64,000 nucleotides of DNA, taken from the NCBI GenBank assembly GCA_961205875.1, contig OY540810.1, positions 34,100,001 through 34,164,000 of the forward strand, given 5' to 3'. Each line of letters opens with the position of its first letter. The first letter of the stretch is position 1. This DNA comes from Sialis fuliginosa (lineage: Eukaryota > Arthropoda > Insecta > Megaloptera > Sialidae). Under the pieces are notes generated by a model. The model was not told the DNA's origin and searched no databases. It was given only the letters and a program-made list of their open reading frames with translations. A program made the translations under genes and the position numbers. Positions 1 to 12,690 of the stretch are shown here, piece after piece.

Positions 1-292
1 AAGTGGTCATCCATAAATTACGTCACACGTTAAGAGGGAGGAGGGAGGTCTGCAAAGTGTGACGTGGTGGGACAAGGGGGGGGGGAAGAGTCACAAGCTT
101 CGTGACGTCACATTTAAAAAATCAAAACAAATAATTTTATATGAATTCTAAGAGAAAAAATGTGAGGAAAAATTTTTTTTCGTTGATTTTGAGTACCTAA
201 TTATTGTTTCGAAATTTTTGTCACGTCACAAGGGGGGAGGTCACACAAATGTGACAGCCTGTAACAAGACCGGGGGGGGGGGGGGGAAACAA
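1..292. repeat. GTCACGTCA / poly-G dispersed repeat
   Basis: The sequence reads catccataaattacgtcaca, then G-rich runs alternating with GTGACGTG/GTCACGTCA motifs, including a full TGACGTCA palindrome at 103-110. A 16-G run lies near 271-286. The same words (cat-cca-ta-cattacgtcacac, gtcacatttgtgtgacc) recur at 31799-31915, partly inverted, and weakly at 51146-51200. Repeats with this 'attaattacgtcacac' core are common in arthropod genomes (general knowledge). The left end is cut by the window edge. No coding potential is seen. Confidence 0.6.
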
Positions 293-2394
293 AACTAAAA
301 ATGTTTGCGAGAACATCTTGTCAAAAATAATTAAAAACAATACTTTACTGTTACGTTACCTAACTTACATTACGTTAGGTTAGGTTGTATCCCAGAGAGG
401 GAGTATCCGATTGACCCACCATCCCCTAACGGTTGCCTATGTACAGAAATTTTATCGCAGTCGCATGTGATATCAAGTCTTATTTTTAGCGAGACTAGTG
501 AATTGGAATGATCCCAACAGATTTTAAAATTCGATACGTTTTAAAGATGAAACGCTAAATGAGTGTGCATAAGCGAAAGTAGATGTATAAAAGAAAGATT
601 TACGAATAGTACATCTGTACATGTCATTTTATGTTGTTTATGTGTGAGAGATTGATGAGTAAATGTATAAGATAAAGACGGATTATTTATTATTAATTTA
701 ATAATCATTTACTTTATTTATTTAATTCGCATGGATAATGAAAACAAAAGAAGTTTAACTTCAACCGTGTGCTTATGTGGGTGAGACACACACCACTTAT
801 TTTATTTTATCTGCGTTATTTAAAAAAATATATAGAAGGGGTGCTCGAACGTTCTGTTGTCCAATTTAACATAAACTAAAAAAAACATGTAAATAAAAAT
901 GTGAATTTTTATGAACTATAAAACTTTTTAGTGTATATCATAGTACCTGTCAAATTAAATTATTGTTATCCTAGAGCCATGTATAACAGCGTATGTTTTT
1001 TCTTTGTGTGTATGTATTTTGTATGCAAAATCGTTTGTAATGTATTATATATGTATATTGTTGTACGTATTAGTGCGTACATCTACAAGTGTTGTTTACG
1101 GAATTATACAGAAACATTAATTCTTGATATATTCAGATAGAAATATGTCTAAATTAATGGTTCACGTTTAATTTCAAACACGTGTCATTTTAATTACGTC
1201 ACAGTCTGCAGTTATATACACAGGTGACATTATGGGTTTATAGAGAAAATATTTGTACATACATATATTAGTGTTTCTGTTGATTTTGAGATAATTATTG
1301 TACAGTTAAGTAGTGATAAACGCTGTTATTATAAAACGTGATTTGGTAATAATTAATTACAATTATTTGAATTTCATCTCGGTTTCTCTTTAATTTACAA
1401 AAATATATAATATATTGACAGATCTTGTAGAAATATATAATCGATTGGTAAGTTCCGATACCGAAATGTATTTTTTTTTTTAGAGATTTTAATGACTGAA
1501 TTAGATATTATTTCCTGAAACTAGTAGCAAAATATCACTTTTTTCACACCCCAAGTTGGCTTTGAAGTGTTCTACTCTCGTCCTGTAATTTTTTTTCGTA
1601 TGAAATTTGATAAAATGAGCATTATACATTAAATTTCTTCAGTAACCCCCTTAAACTTTTACATTTTCTGAATGAGAACATTACAGTCTCCATTATTTAC
1701 TTTATTTAATATCGATTGATTTTAATTTTCTGTCATAAAAAAATAAACAAAGTTCAATTTGTCCATATATTATACTCATTTTTACACTATGGCAACACGC
1801 TACAGGTCGCAAAGCGTAATAAATTAATAACAAACCTTTTGAATTCACTTAATTTATTTGCAGAATAGAACCCTATTAAAAAATTGGATAAGTAGAAGAA
1901 AGGAAATTTGCAGTTTATTAAATATTTATTATTATTATTTATATATACAATAAAATATGTAGATTGTTGTAGATAAATTGTGTATTGAGATATTGCAAAT
2001 ATAATGAAATATATTTTTTAAACGTTGGCGCCTTGGAGATGATTGTTTTGGCCGATTATGAAGCCGGTTGATTCCGCGATGGTCCAGCACAGCCTTCATT
2101 AACAGTTATTAAGAAATATTCATACAACAAAAAATGATTGATTATAATTATAAAACCCGTTATGGAATATTAACTAACAGTACCTGTGGTATTTCTGCTA
2201 CTGTCAAAAATGTACGTAAGTAAACAACTATTATAACATCTAAGTAGTTTTAGTGTTTTATCATACATGCACGTATTTATATGTACTAATTATGTTATTA
2301 TCTGTAATAATGATAAATTTTTATGTCTATATTTCGAAAAATTGGTTCCCAGCAATTGATCTGAACCAAAATCTATATTAGTTCAGGAAACAAA
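293..2394. other. AT-rich stretch without a gene
   Basis: No plausible exon is seen. It holds a short TTAGG-type motif (gttaggttaggttg, 374-387) and a small GC-richer patch at 2025-2095 (cgttggcgccttggagatga and following) that I cannot assign. The 69-codon frame at 931-1140 starts at GTG and is composed of AT-rich codons; I do not regard it as a gene. Confidence 0.6.
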
Positions 2395-3040
2395 AACACA
2401 GCTCCATATAAACTTCTAAATAATTCCAATAGAAATGATACTTATACATATTGTTCCCAGTACTTAGATGCATCTTTTCAGAAATATCCCCATATGTAGG
2501 TGTTGAGCAAAAAAAGATACACTTATTTTAATTTTGGTTTTTGGTATTTTTTTTTTAATGAAGTGCTTTCTTAATATGGTTGTATCTTTTGAACTAAAGA
2601 ACTGACAAACTTTTTTCATGGACCTAAATTGTTTAAAATCGGATGATTTAAATGAATATAATTTATTATGTTATGTTTTTTATAGTACAAACACTTAAAA
2701 ATGCATATTATGTCGAATATTTAAAAAAAAATCAAAATGGAGGTACTCTCTTTAGGTTCTTACATAGGTACATTTGAAAAGAAAATATTATTTTTTGTTT
2801 AGTCATTTAAGTGAACCTTTCTGTCGAAAAACCAAGTTTTAAAATTACCCCGAAAAATTTATTTACCTGCCTGGGAGAAGATATTTAAATTTGCTATACA
2901 CATTATTAGTCAAGTCAATTAAACATAAATTTAAACAACTATCGGAAACTAATTCGGACCAAAATGATTTTTGGTAAAAATGTTCTACTAATGACTCTGG
3001 TTATTCTCCAAAATGTTCAAGTTGATCCGAGTTGTGCTAC

Positions 3041-3245
3041 CGTCGCCATCTTAAAAAAATGGCGAATGGGTCACATTTTTCTACAGTTTTTCGCGTTTTT
3101 ATCTGAAACCGTACATTCTACGAAAACATAGCAAATATATTTTTTTGTAGAGCATATAATTTTCTTTAAAATAAGATCAAGAACATTGAGATCGGTTAAA
3201 TATTAATATTAGGAGAGCTGGGTTTTTGAAAAAATAGTGAACGAA
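3041..3245. repeat. Direct duplication, copy 1
   Basis: Shares with 3582-3790 an ordered series of words: gccatc, aaatggcg, tttttcgcgttttt, ctacga, gtagag.atataatttnct, aaaataagatcaag, ttnagatcngtta. The two copies have diverged clearly by substitutions and small indels, so the duplication is old. Confidence 0.7.
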
Positions 3246-3581
3246 ATGTAATTTTTTTACAATATTTTCAATTTTATTTCAGTCTCGATACTATTAATTT
3301 AGAAATACTGTGCAAAAGTACTAAATAATTCCAATAGTTATGAAACTTTCCAGGGTTCTAGAATTAGTTGTGAGGAGTATTTTCGTAAAAGTCCCCATTC
3401 TTAAGTGTTGAGGCAACCCTGCAATCATGGTTGGAAGAAACAGCTTAAGAGATTATAAAAACTTAAATAGCACCTGAACGGTACATAGAACCAATTTGCA
3501 ATTACCCTTAAATGGCGCAGAATTAAATTTTGCATAGATAATATACATATATTTTTTTAATTGTGACTAACCTAAACGGTG

Positions 3582-3790
3582 ATATCGCTGCCATCGTAAA
3601 TAAATGGCGGACGGGGCACAATTTTCCACGGTTTTTCGCGTTTTTCTTTGAAAATATTCACTCTACGAACACGATGCAAATAACTTTTTTTGTAGAGAAT
3701 ATAATTTACTATAAAATAAGATCAAGGTTATTAAGATCAGTTATGTACTAGCGTAAGGATCATTGTGACTTTAAAAAAATATAGTTAACT
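3582..3790. repeat. Direct duplication, copy 2
   Basis: Second copy of the unit at 3041-3245, about 541 bp downstream in the same orientation. The 62-codon frame 3563-3751 overlaps it, but the corresponding frame in copy 1 is not conserved, which argues against coding. Confidence 0.7.
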
Positions 3791-5904
3791 AAAAAACATT
3801 TTTTTGCATTTTTTTCGATTTTAGTTGACCCTGATGCTATTTCAAAATTTTTTTGTAGAGTCTTATTCAAATATCAGAAATTTTCGCGTATAATAAAAAC
3901 CAAAAACATCAAGATTAATGCAGTGGTAACGGAAAAAAGGTTATTTTTTTTAATTACTACATTGCTGTATACCAGAACAGATACGTTCCTATTACAGTAT
4001 TGATGTAAAAAATTCAAATTATGAACATATTCCATTAAATATATTATAGAGTATTATTATAAGTATTACTTCAACAACATTACAGAGTATATAGTGTATT
4101 ATTAAAAATGGTTTAGGGAGGAATTTCGGTCCGGGTATTTGTGAAAAATTAACCGATTCACTGCAAATATTTGCGTGTTTATTTAACTATATTAAATAGT
4201 TAATTTCAGTAGCCAAACAATATACTTGGATCAATTTTTATAGGATCGTAACAAGACAGGTACAATAGATCCATCTATTTTATAAACAAAAGGCATACAA
4301 ATAAAGGAGCAACTAATTCATTAATAGTATGGAACCATAATTATTTCATATTCTATAATATTTAATGTTCTTATTACCTTAATGTGAGAACCCCAATCCT
4401 TACATTTTAATCCTGTAAAACCGATAAAGCCTTAGTATTCATATTTTAGCCTGAAAATGTTACTATAGTCCAGGGAAGAAAAACACAGCTTAATTAATTA
4501 ATTAACACAGCTCCATCTAAACATTCAAATGAAATGATACTTATATATGTTATTACATTATTTTATTTTAATACATAGATGAATATTTTCACAAATATCC
4601 CTATATGTATCTAATTGTAAGTGTAGAGCAAAAAATTATATCGATATTATTAGTTTTGGTTTTTAGTGATTTTTTTACGGTACGTTTTGGTAGGTTTCCT
4701 TAAGATTCTTAACTAAAGAACTTACAAACTTGTTTTTACAAAGCGAAATTATTTAAAATCGAATGTTTTAAAATTATAATATTATAAAAAAGAATCGCAC
4801 GGATAACATGTTTGTAGCCTAAAAATATTTATAATTTTACTGTTTAGTCATATTTATAACATAAGTACACATAAAATTTTAAAAAGGGTGCATTTTATAA
4901 TAAAATAATTTTTTTTTCGATTTTTTAATTTTTGACGTACCTATTGTTAAATGCAGATCAATTTAACACATTTTTTCTCTCTTTTCTACTCAATATGTCC
5001 TAAGCTTACTTTAGTAGAACCATTAAATAACTTTGAAAAAGCTTAGGTGTCGATTTTGAACACAAAATTGAACAAGAATGGTAAATTTTCATAAATCGCT
5101 ATGTTTGTAGTTCTACTAAATGTGATTAAAATTGATTAAAAATGTTTTTTTAATATATCCGAATGACACACCTTATAGATTATTTGCTACTCTTTAATTT
5201 TTGTCCTGTAATTTTTTCACGTATAAATAGTCATATGAAAATAGTCAATTTTCATAGAGTGCGACATACCGTATGCAAATATATAGCCATACTTTCTCCG
5301 CGCTCTACCACGAGAACGGTTGTTTCTTTTTAAAAATGGGAAGAACCTTTTTTCTTAAGAATTTTATAACACACCATTTATATAATAACCCTTATTGACC
5401 TCCGAATAATAGGAAGTGAGATATTCGTTAATAACTGTTTTTCGTCACGTTAGACCTTCAATATCTCGCAACGCCGACACGATATCGTTGGGGACTTTTT
5501 ACACGTTATTTATAACACTGTAACGAAGGTGTATACAAAAATTCAGCTAACTGCTATTTTTTTCCCAGATTGAGTGCATTTATATCTAAAATTACTGGAC
5601 TATTTATGAAATTGTTCGTTACTCTGACTACTACTGTTGTAGCCAACAATTTTTCTAAGTTTGGAATTAAAAAAAAACATATCTCCTGTATGGTACATAG
5701 TACAAATTTGCAATTAGGCTCAAATGACGCGAAATTAAATTGCGCACAGACAAAAATAACATATTTTTTTAATTTGGGCTCGCAAAGTAGGTTATATTTG
5801 TGGTACAAGATGGAATTATATATATTTTTAATGTTTAACTGCAAATTTAGAATAGTTAACAGGACCACATTTAAAAAAATGTTCTATGTATCTATAAAGA
5901 ACAT

Positions 5905-6125
5905 AGTTCTGCGTCATTTGGGCCTAATTGCAAATGAGTAGTATTTATCGTTTCAGAGATATTCCGATTTTTATAAACACTCAAAATTGTTTCTTTCAAC
6001 CCTGATTGTAGGGTTTGCTCAACACCTAGGAATGGGGACTTTTCAGAAAATACTCCTCACAACTATCTCTAAATCCATGAAAAATCCCTGAACTATTGGA
6101 ATTATTTGGAACTTTTGCACAAGTT
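5905..6125. repeat. Inverted copy of 3300-3530
   Basis: Reads in reverse complement the words of 3300-3530: ggaattatttgg against ctaaataattcc, gaaaatactcctcacaacta against tgtgaggagtatttt, tttgctcaacacct against aagtgttgaggcaa. The 69-codon frame beginning at 6106 starts at its edge and is not a gene. Confidence 0.65.
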
Positions 6126-6130
6126 TCCTG

Positions 6131-7587
6131 AACTATATGTTTATAAAGATAGATTTTTGATGGTTTCGGTCAATTATATTTTTATATATAAATTAATTTA
6201 CGTTTACAGTATTGTAATGTGTGAATTTACAACTGACCTTTCTGTTATCGAATTTTTTGAAATATTCATATACAATATAAATAGATATCCTACATCTACT
6301 AAAATGAACATTTGATGTGTCCGTCTGTATAGCATTTGTAAGTATGTTCTTCGCAGATATGGTTGCCAACTATATTAAAGATTTACCGAGACTAATTAGA
6401 GCTTATTTATTTCTTTTTTGTTCGAATTGACTCGATTAATATTATTTGCAGTCATTTTTTATTAATATTTTTTTAGGTATTATGCATAGTTTATGTTTTG
6501 TCTTGCATATTACGTTTGCAAGTTGGTCTGTGTGTGTTTTTAATACAAAAGATCATAAGATTCCACATATCATTTTTAAATATCTCGAAACAGATACCTA
6601 CCTACATATTCAATACAATAAAAACAGTTATTAATGCATGCAATATTGTTTATAATTATGTACATGATACTGTTAAATATCAAATTAACTGCTTGAATTT
6701 TACATTTTAATGATATTCATATACAAGTACAACCTACGCTAATAAAATATATTTGACATGGAAAACAAAGGATAGATATCCATTAAAAGGTGAATTTATT
6801 GTAATCTAGGCTTCCACGATTCTGGACATTTTTAGGTAAATATACCTACATTTACATGTGCCTGGTTTCAATAAAAAATCAGTAATCTGGTATCTCGCAG
6901 AAACCGAGTATCATTATTTTTTCCAGCAAGAATGATGTTAAAAAACAACTGAACTTCGAATATTAAAGATCTTTTGAAAAATAACTTTTTTTAAAATTGG
7001 AACAGTTAAGAGTTTTGATTGATCAAATCTATAATTTCCTTTAACAATTAGATACCTATCGCTTGTGAAACCGAGCATTAGTTTTTGAAGATGTGTCTAT
7101 ATTCTATATATACACTTATTTGTATGTAAATCTACATTTATATGTTGAAATATTATTATTCGAATTTAGCCTTGAAAAGAATTCATGTGTCAGTTAATTG
7201 TATAGAAATAACTAATTGTTAGAAAGTATCATCTATATCATTATATGCATTTTTTTCAAATTATGTTCTAGGATATGGATATTAGTATAAATACATAATG
7301 CACTGCATATATAGACATAAGACACTGTACTTATCTCATAAAATAAATACAAGCTTAATATTAAAAAATCGTACCTACATAATAACACTCACTTTATTTA
7401 CTTGTTTTAATCTATGCTCACATAGAACTTATAATACCTTTCTTTATATTGCATTAATGCATTAAGTTTTTATTTGTAGGGATATATAATGTTATGTTTT
7501 TAACACTAAACATATAAAATTACTAAGATTTTTTTAATTCAATGAATCTTACATAATTTTTTAAGTTTCTTTTATGGAGATTTATAT
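6131..7587. other. AT-rich stretch without a gene
   Basis: Low-complexity AT-rich sequence. Frames of 62-70 codons at 6446-6710 overlap in two phases, which is expected by chance in stop-poor T-rich runs. I see no repeat with another copy in the window. Confidence 0.5.
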
Positions 7588-7660
7588 TTATAAATATCTG
7601 CCATGGATGCCACGGGACTTTCATATACGTAATACTGAGAGTGAACAGTGTACGTGATTC
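7588..7660. repeat. Solo end of the 'atatctgccatgg' palindromic element
   Basis: The sequence atatctgccatgg...actttc.tatacg.aatactgagagtga closely matches the left terminal repeat of the element at 10443-10636. No matching opposite end is seen nearby, so this is a truncated or rearranged copy. A weaker echo of the start (aaaatatctgccaagtaaat) lies at 27651. Confidence 0.55.
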
Positions 7661-7987
7661 TAATTTTATAAAAAAAATTCTAACAAACTAATAAAAGATG
7701 GAATAAAATAAATGGAACATTAATGTCCGAAATTATAATGGAGCTAGCAAAATTTGCTAACTATCAAGCACTTTCAAATGAGGTTTCTAACCTATCTGAC
7801 AGTTCTTCTTAAGTTTCACGAAGTGTTTTTGCACATGCGTGATGTATAAAAACGAACGGTATTAAAACAGTTGCGATATTATTAAAATTATTTTGTACAG
7901 CCACCGACCTTGTTACAATAAGTTGAAGTATCACTGCTCTAAATTCCATAGCTAATCCATAGATACTATCACAGAATTAATACATCA

Positions 7988-8120
7988 TGGCGAAAATAAA
8001 ATGGATTCAGGGAAGGTTTAAATGGATAACTCCATCAAGATACGGAATTCGAAAAAAATCGGCTTTACAATACTTACTTTTATGTATATTACATATGCAT
8101 TGGTATAAGAAAGTAAAAAT
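7988..8120. repeat. Dispersed repeat, copy 1 of 2
   Basis: Shares an ordered set of words with 10957-11100: atggcgaaaata, aatggataactccatcaa/aatgaataattccatcaa, gaaaaaaatcggctt.acaatac, and ggtataagaaagta. The 66-codon frame at 7987-8187 begins at this ATG but is disrupted in the second copy. It is a mobile-element remnant of unknown class. Confidence 0.55.
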
Positions 8121-8357
8121 GTTTGTATCTATTAGAGGACTGCTTTTTTCTCAGAAAAACCTAAGGAATTTTATAAAATCATTTTAGCCACTAAAACGTT
8201 GATTGTAGATTAGTGTACTCGAAATAGGAGTAATCCGCTCGCCTAAAGGTACTTCAAGTATTTGCACCAAAATTAACAAACACATTTTAAACTAATTATC
8301 CAATCCCTGTGAGAATTCGACACTGAACTGCTCTATATTTCCGGGAACTGTTGTCTT

Positions 8358-8461
8358 GTGTCGTATGTGTACATACATGTGCATTGTTGTGCGTCCCACG
8401 TTACACCCACGCGTGTAGAGTACACATACACATGTATGTATATATACACGCATGAACACAC
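8358..8461. repeat. TG/CA-rich microsatellite-like tract
   Basis: A degenerate alternation of gtgtacatacatgtgc and acacatacacatgtatgta elements in inverted arrangement, directly left of a GC-rich island. The overlapping opposite frames at 8292-8498 and 8358-8609 arise from this simple sequence. Confidence 0.6.
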
Positions 8462-8600
8462 ACGCCTTGAGCGCGCCGCGTGCCGGTGGGAAGTTCAAGA
8501 ACGGCCGCGTGCGACAGCGGGTCTGTTGTGGTTATACGCGTCACATCGCTGTGACAACAAGGAAATTAGACAGACTCGTCCAAAATGTAGCTTTCGTGTT
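8462..8600. promoter_or_regulatory. GC-rich, CpG-containing island of unknown role
   Basis: About 130 bp much richer in GC and CpG than its surroundings (gagcgcgccgcgtgccgg, aacggccgcgtgcgacagc), with a palindromic tcacatcgctgtga near 8541. It could be a promoter or first exon, or an unrecognised mobile-element end. No transcript evidence is available and no splice donor stands out. Confidence 0.25.
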
Positions 8601-8659
8601 AAATGTTAATGGAATTGAGTCAATAAATTGATGCAGTTTAATATTTCAGACGTACAGTG

Positions 8660-8938
8660 AAATACAGAAGTAGTCGTCCAGTTTTCATTCAAATTCGCTT
8701 ATCACAAACTTAGTAGACTCTTCCCATTTGATTATTATAATATTTAAATCATTTCTCCATGTACCACAAAGACAGATATTTTGAAACTCATTTGCTAGGT
8801 AAAGAAGTACTCTTCGTTTATAGTACTGATATATATTTGTGCATTTAAATTGTGGCAGTAAAATATTATTATAATATTAATATGTTTAATTTGGTATAAA
8901 ATTAATTAATGAAATGGACGTATATTTTTTTGTTTTCA
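8660..8938 (+). mobile_element. Family B non-autonomous DNA element, 3'-truncated
   Basis: Begins cagaagtagtcgtccagttt and follows the family B consensus (cttatcacaaacttagtag, cccatttgattattataata, tttgaaactcatttgctagg, taaagaagtactcttcgttt, aaaattaattaatgaaatgg). It ends at about 8938, where sequence of a LINE-like tail takes over. The terminal cgacttctg end of the family is missing. Confidence 0.75.
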
Positions 8939-9006
8939 AGTTATAAGCGCACTAACAGACAGACAGGCAGACAGAGAGACGTTGAGCTTTATATATATTA
9001 AGGGTG
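8939..9006 (+). mobile_element. LINE-like 3' tail fragment
   Basis: Contains aacagacagacaggcagaca followed by a short unique tail (cgttgagctttatata). Tails of this style terminate many insect non-LTR retrotransposons (family knowledge). It abuts the broken end of the family B copy, suggesting that insertion or deletion joined the two. Confidence 0.45.
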
Positions 9007-10442
9007 AAAGAAAATTAAACAATTTCTGACAGAAACCAATATTTATATTAATATTTTTAAAGTATTCAAAACTTATGATAAAAGAAAATAGTTCATTAGG
9101 TAATTCAAATTTTTTTAATGCATATAAAAATACATTCACTGATGAGAATATTTGTGCACATTCATGTGAATATTATTACGTTATAAAACATAGTTGAAAA
9201 GAACGCTAAGTTTTTTATTTGTTTTTGATTTACCTATATGGATATGGTTATTTTACATACATTATGCACAATAAATAGAGTTTTGATAATGTCACGTTTT
9301 TAATAGTTCTATACCTATGCATTTTTCTATTTTGTAGTTGCTTTAATGTATTATTAATTGAAATTCTATGTTTTTTAAATTAATGTCAATATCAAAGATT
9401 ACCACTCATTGTCAGTATTTAAATGTACGAATTTACATTATAAATGTACAGCGTGTATTTTTATAGAGTTGTATTAGGTGGAACATGGCACTAAAAATAC
9501 ATTAAGTAAAAGTTCTAGAACATTTATTGCTGAAAAAATTAGTGGTAGCACACTATCATACGATAAAAATTATTGTACCTAGAGTAATTTCACTTAACCG
9601 TATAACAGAAAAATAAAATTTCCAGAAATCATCCTTTAAATACCTTTCTCTTTATTTTATATAATATTTTTCATATAAAAGTGTACATATTCTTATAGAT
9701 GTTTGCCGAATGATTATATTGCAATAGATTTTGATTTTCAAAAATAGATCAGTGGAAAATCATTTCACATACATACGTATGCTGTGGAAAATTTAAAATA
9801 TTGCTTTAAAGAGAAACATTAATAATATGTACTATAAGGTGTTAAAAACTCGAATCAGGGTTTAAGAAATCACTTTGTTAATTAATTTACTATTATTATG
9901 AGGATCTTTGTAGAAACTTAAATTAACATTACTTTTAAAAAGAATTGTGGAGTAGCAAAACTTTTAAAAAATCAAGGTCTCCATATAAAATGACAGTGGG
10001 CGATATATGCATTTTTCATAATTGAATTTTTAGATGTAAAAAAGCTAGTCATTTTGACCTCTGAGAGGTTCATGTATATGTTGTATTAACTAAACGTAGG
10101 TGATTTGGAGTGTGTGCGCATGTGGAAGAGAAGCGATAATTAAATGTGTTTGTAATTATTTTGAAATGGGTATCACGTCTACAAAAACATGATTAAATAT
10201 TGTATGAATGACGTGTCCTTGTAACACCGCCGCGAATTGTTATTGTGGAAAACATTTTTTGTGGAAAAACAATAAAAAAAACAACACCGGCTTAAGTAAA
10301 ATAAACTTGATATTTTAGAAGATCTTGATAAAAAATCAGGTGTGGATATTTTTTAATTTTATTAATATTTAGTATTTAATTTATATTATATGTTACCCTA
10401 CATGAATATTGCAAAATATAATATGGAGAATAAACAAAATTG
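9007..10442. other. AT-rich stretch without a gene
   Basis: No coding signal. A small GC patch at about 10225-10245 (aacaccgccgcgaattg) is too short to interpret. Confidence 0.5.
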
Positions 10443-10636
10443 AAAATATCTGCCATGGGTGGTACAGGAATTTCTTATACGAAATACTGAGAGTGAATAG
10501 TGTACGTTCATTTAATTTTTTTCATCATTTATGTTTTAGCCTGAAATATTTTTTTACAAAATTATTTAGAAACACATACACTTTACACTTAGTACAGCGT
10601 ATAAGAAAGTCCCATGGTACTTATGGCAGATATTTT
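10443..10636. mobile_element. Palindromic MITE, about 194 bp
   Basis: Left end 10443-10491 (aaaatatctgccatgg...) and right end 10588-10636 (...cccatggtacttatggcaga, tatttt) are inverted repeats of about 49 bp with a few differences, separated by about 96 bp. This is the typical form of a miniature inverted-repeat transposable element. The 84-codon frame 10409-10663 runs through the palindrome and is not a gene. A solo end lies at 7588-7660. Confidence 0.75.
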
Positions 10637-10956
10637 TTCTCTGTTATGAACCATTTGAAATAAAAATTTTAATTATTCATTTGTTTTTTTTGATAAAATG
10701 AATAGAACATAAATCATAGATGAAAATATTATCTACAATTTTTAACCATTTTTCTCTAATTCACACTATTTCAAAAATAATTCGAAAAGTTCAAAAATTG
10801 ACATTAGTAAACATACGTTTCCGGTTGAAAGATTGTTTTCAAAAATAGAAGGTTTTCTTCCCAGACGAAAATTAATCTTAAATATAAATTTTGCCCTTCT
10901 ACGATTTTTCGTATTTGAGTTACAGTGTCTATAGACTGACAGGCATGTACAGATAT

Positions 10957-11092
10957 GATGGCGAAAATAGACAGAATGGAAACAGAGAAGGTCAAAATGA
11001 ATAATTCCATCAAAATCCGAAAAAAATCGGCTTACAATACTAAATTATACTATAACAATATGTATTTTAGACATGGGTATAAGAAAGTAATA
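10957..11092. repeat. Dispersed repeat, copy 2 of 2
   Basis: Homologous to 7988-8120 (atggcgaaaata, attccatcaa, aaaaatcggctt.acaatact, gggtataagaaagtaa). It is immediately followed by the palindromic element at 11093. Confidence 0.55.
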
Positions 11093-11475
11093 TATACAAG
11101 GTGGTCTGGTTTGGGATACAGATATTTTAAGAGATGATTCCTTGGCTCATTGTGAGTAAAAAATTGTATGGGAAGGTGGGGTCTATCTTCAACACCCTCT
11201 GAGCTACAGGGTGTTTAAAAATTTCCTTCAGAGTAGTATTTACAAACAAAGATTATCTCATAACTTCCAAAGTAACGTAACTAGAGCAACCATAATAATT
11301 GGTTACACACAATTTGTTTTAAAATTGTGTAAATTAACATTAACAACAAAAAAATTATCACTGTTTCATTTAATAGGATAAGTAGACCCTACCTTCCCGT
11401 ACAATTTTTTACTCACAATGAGCCAAGGAATCAGCTCTTAAAATATCTGTATCCCAAACCGGACCATCCTGTATA
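11093..11475. mobile_element. Palindromic MITE with ~98-bp inverted ends
   Basis: Left arm 11093-11189 and right arm 11377-11475 are near-perfect reverse complements (tctggtttgggatacagata; cttggctcattgtgagtaaa). The outer ends read tatacaaggtggtctgg and, inverted, tatacaggatggtccgg, resembling the 'tacagggtg' ends common in arthropod DNA elements. The interior of about 187 bp contains acagggtgttt and has no coding potential. Confidence 0.8.
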
Positions 11476-12690
11476 ATAGTTACTTTTTGGGGGGTATAAT
11501 GTGAGTAAGAAATGTCCAATCAACATAACTCCATAAACCAACCCTTCCAGAGACACGAACGGTTTCGAGTGTCGTATTGAAAAGTTAAATCAGTTTATGA
11601 ATTTCTCAACAAACTTGGTAAACAAATACCTCTAATAACTCATTTAACTTGAGGAGTAAGTTGGGATACGTTTATATTTTGTTTGATATAAGCATTTTGA
11701 TTAGATTTGTTTTTACTCATTTTAGTACTGAAATTTCCGATTATTTTCTGAATAACCTGTATTTACATAAAAAATATAGGTATATTATTATATTAACACT
11801 TATCTTTTCCTAATAACTTATATTATGTTATTCAAATTGACCTTTTCAATTTTACATTTAATGTTTACTTTTCATTCAAAATTTTTTTAAAAAGATTTAT
11901 GAAAAAAATTGATTTTGGTCGACACTGGTACATTATTGTTAGAATACATGTATAATTATACCCAAAGTAATCGAGCCTTACAGATATTGGGCTATAAATT
12001 AGTTTTTCTTTTATTCAAAATATTTATATTTGATGAAATATTATAATATTATAATATATTTTTTTCATCAATCAAGGTTTGAAATTATTAAGATAATAAT
12101 CGGATAAATATCCAACATAGGTCTACTTCATGGAAGTAAGTAATTATCTTATTTAGCACAGATTAGGATCCTTCTTCCTCGGCATAGTGAGAAAAAAAAA
12201 CAATTAAAATTAATTTGATAAATATTTCACACTATGATTGCCATATATATAATAGGTATGCACTACCCAAGATAAGAATGATCTGAACTACTATAAACAA
12301 AACTGAGGAAAAGGCGGTTTTCCGCATTGTGACAAACACACAGACGGTCAGGGAAATCCCATAATAGATGAGTAAGTTTTTTCTTTCTTTTTAATTATTA
12401 TAAATACGTTAATTGAAACGTTTCGACTGTTGAAATTACACTTTTTTTATGCAATCATGAATTTGCGCATCTGAGTTGCTAGGACTTGAGATTTTCATTA
12501 TTGTACCTAATTGGATTTAATTGTCGTGAAATAAATTTATATTAAAAAAAAAATTAAGATAATTATCATTTCAAACCCTGTCATTAATAATAATAAGTAG
12601 AGTACAATTATTAACATTTGAATTATTTATATTTAAGTAGATACGCTTTTTTCTAATCGCTCTAGCAAGGAGATTTTTAAAAACTGTTAC
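11476..12690. other. AT-rich stretch without a gene
   Basis: No gene or repeat recognised apart from AT-rich low-complexity runs. A possible decayed element end (aataacctgtatttacat) lies near 11750. Confidence 0.5.

Larger units (their letters stand above)
2395..6130. repeat. Cluster of diverged copies of one repeat family
   Basis: Several segments are homologous to each other. 2395-2650 matches 4497-4770 (cagctccat..., then ctaaagaact.acaaact). 3041-3245 matches 3582-3790 as a direct duplication about 541 bp apart (gccatc.taaa.aaatggcg, then tagag.atataatttact). 3300-3530 matches 5905-6125 in inverted orientation (gtgttgaggcaaccctgcaat against tgtagggtttgctcaacacc). 3492-3575 also matches 5698-5775 in direct orientation (aatttgcaatta..ctcaaatg). 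This pattern fits nested or tandem copies of a decayed transposon. The open frames inside (3563-3751, 5554-5868, 5570-5941) are by-products of repeated AT-rich DNA. Confidence 0.65.

Noticed and set aside
271-286. G-quadruplex from the 16-G run
   Set aside because: A homopolymer at this place is a common assembly or slippage feature in this repeat; no separate claim is warranted.
374-387. Telomeric or subtelomeric sequence
   Set aside because: Only two or three TTAGG-type units here and at 44911, 45274 and 48849; interstitial, not a telomere.
5554-5941. Longest open frames (123 codons plus, 104 codons minus)
   Set aside because: They overlap on opposite strands, start without ATG and lie in a repeat with other diverged copies whose frames are broken.
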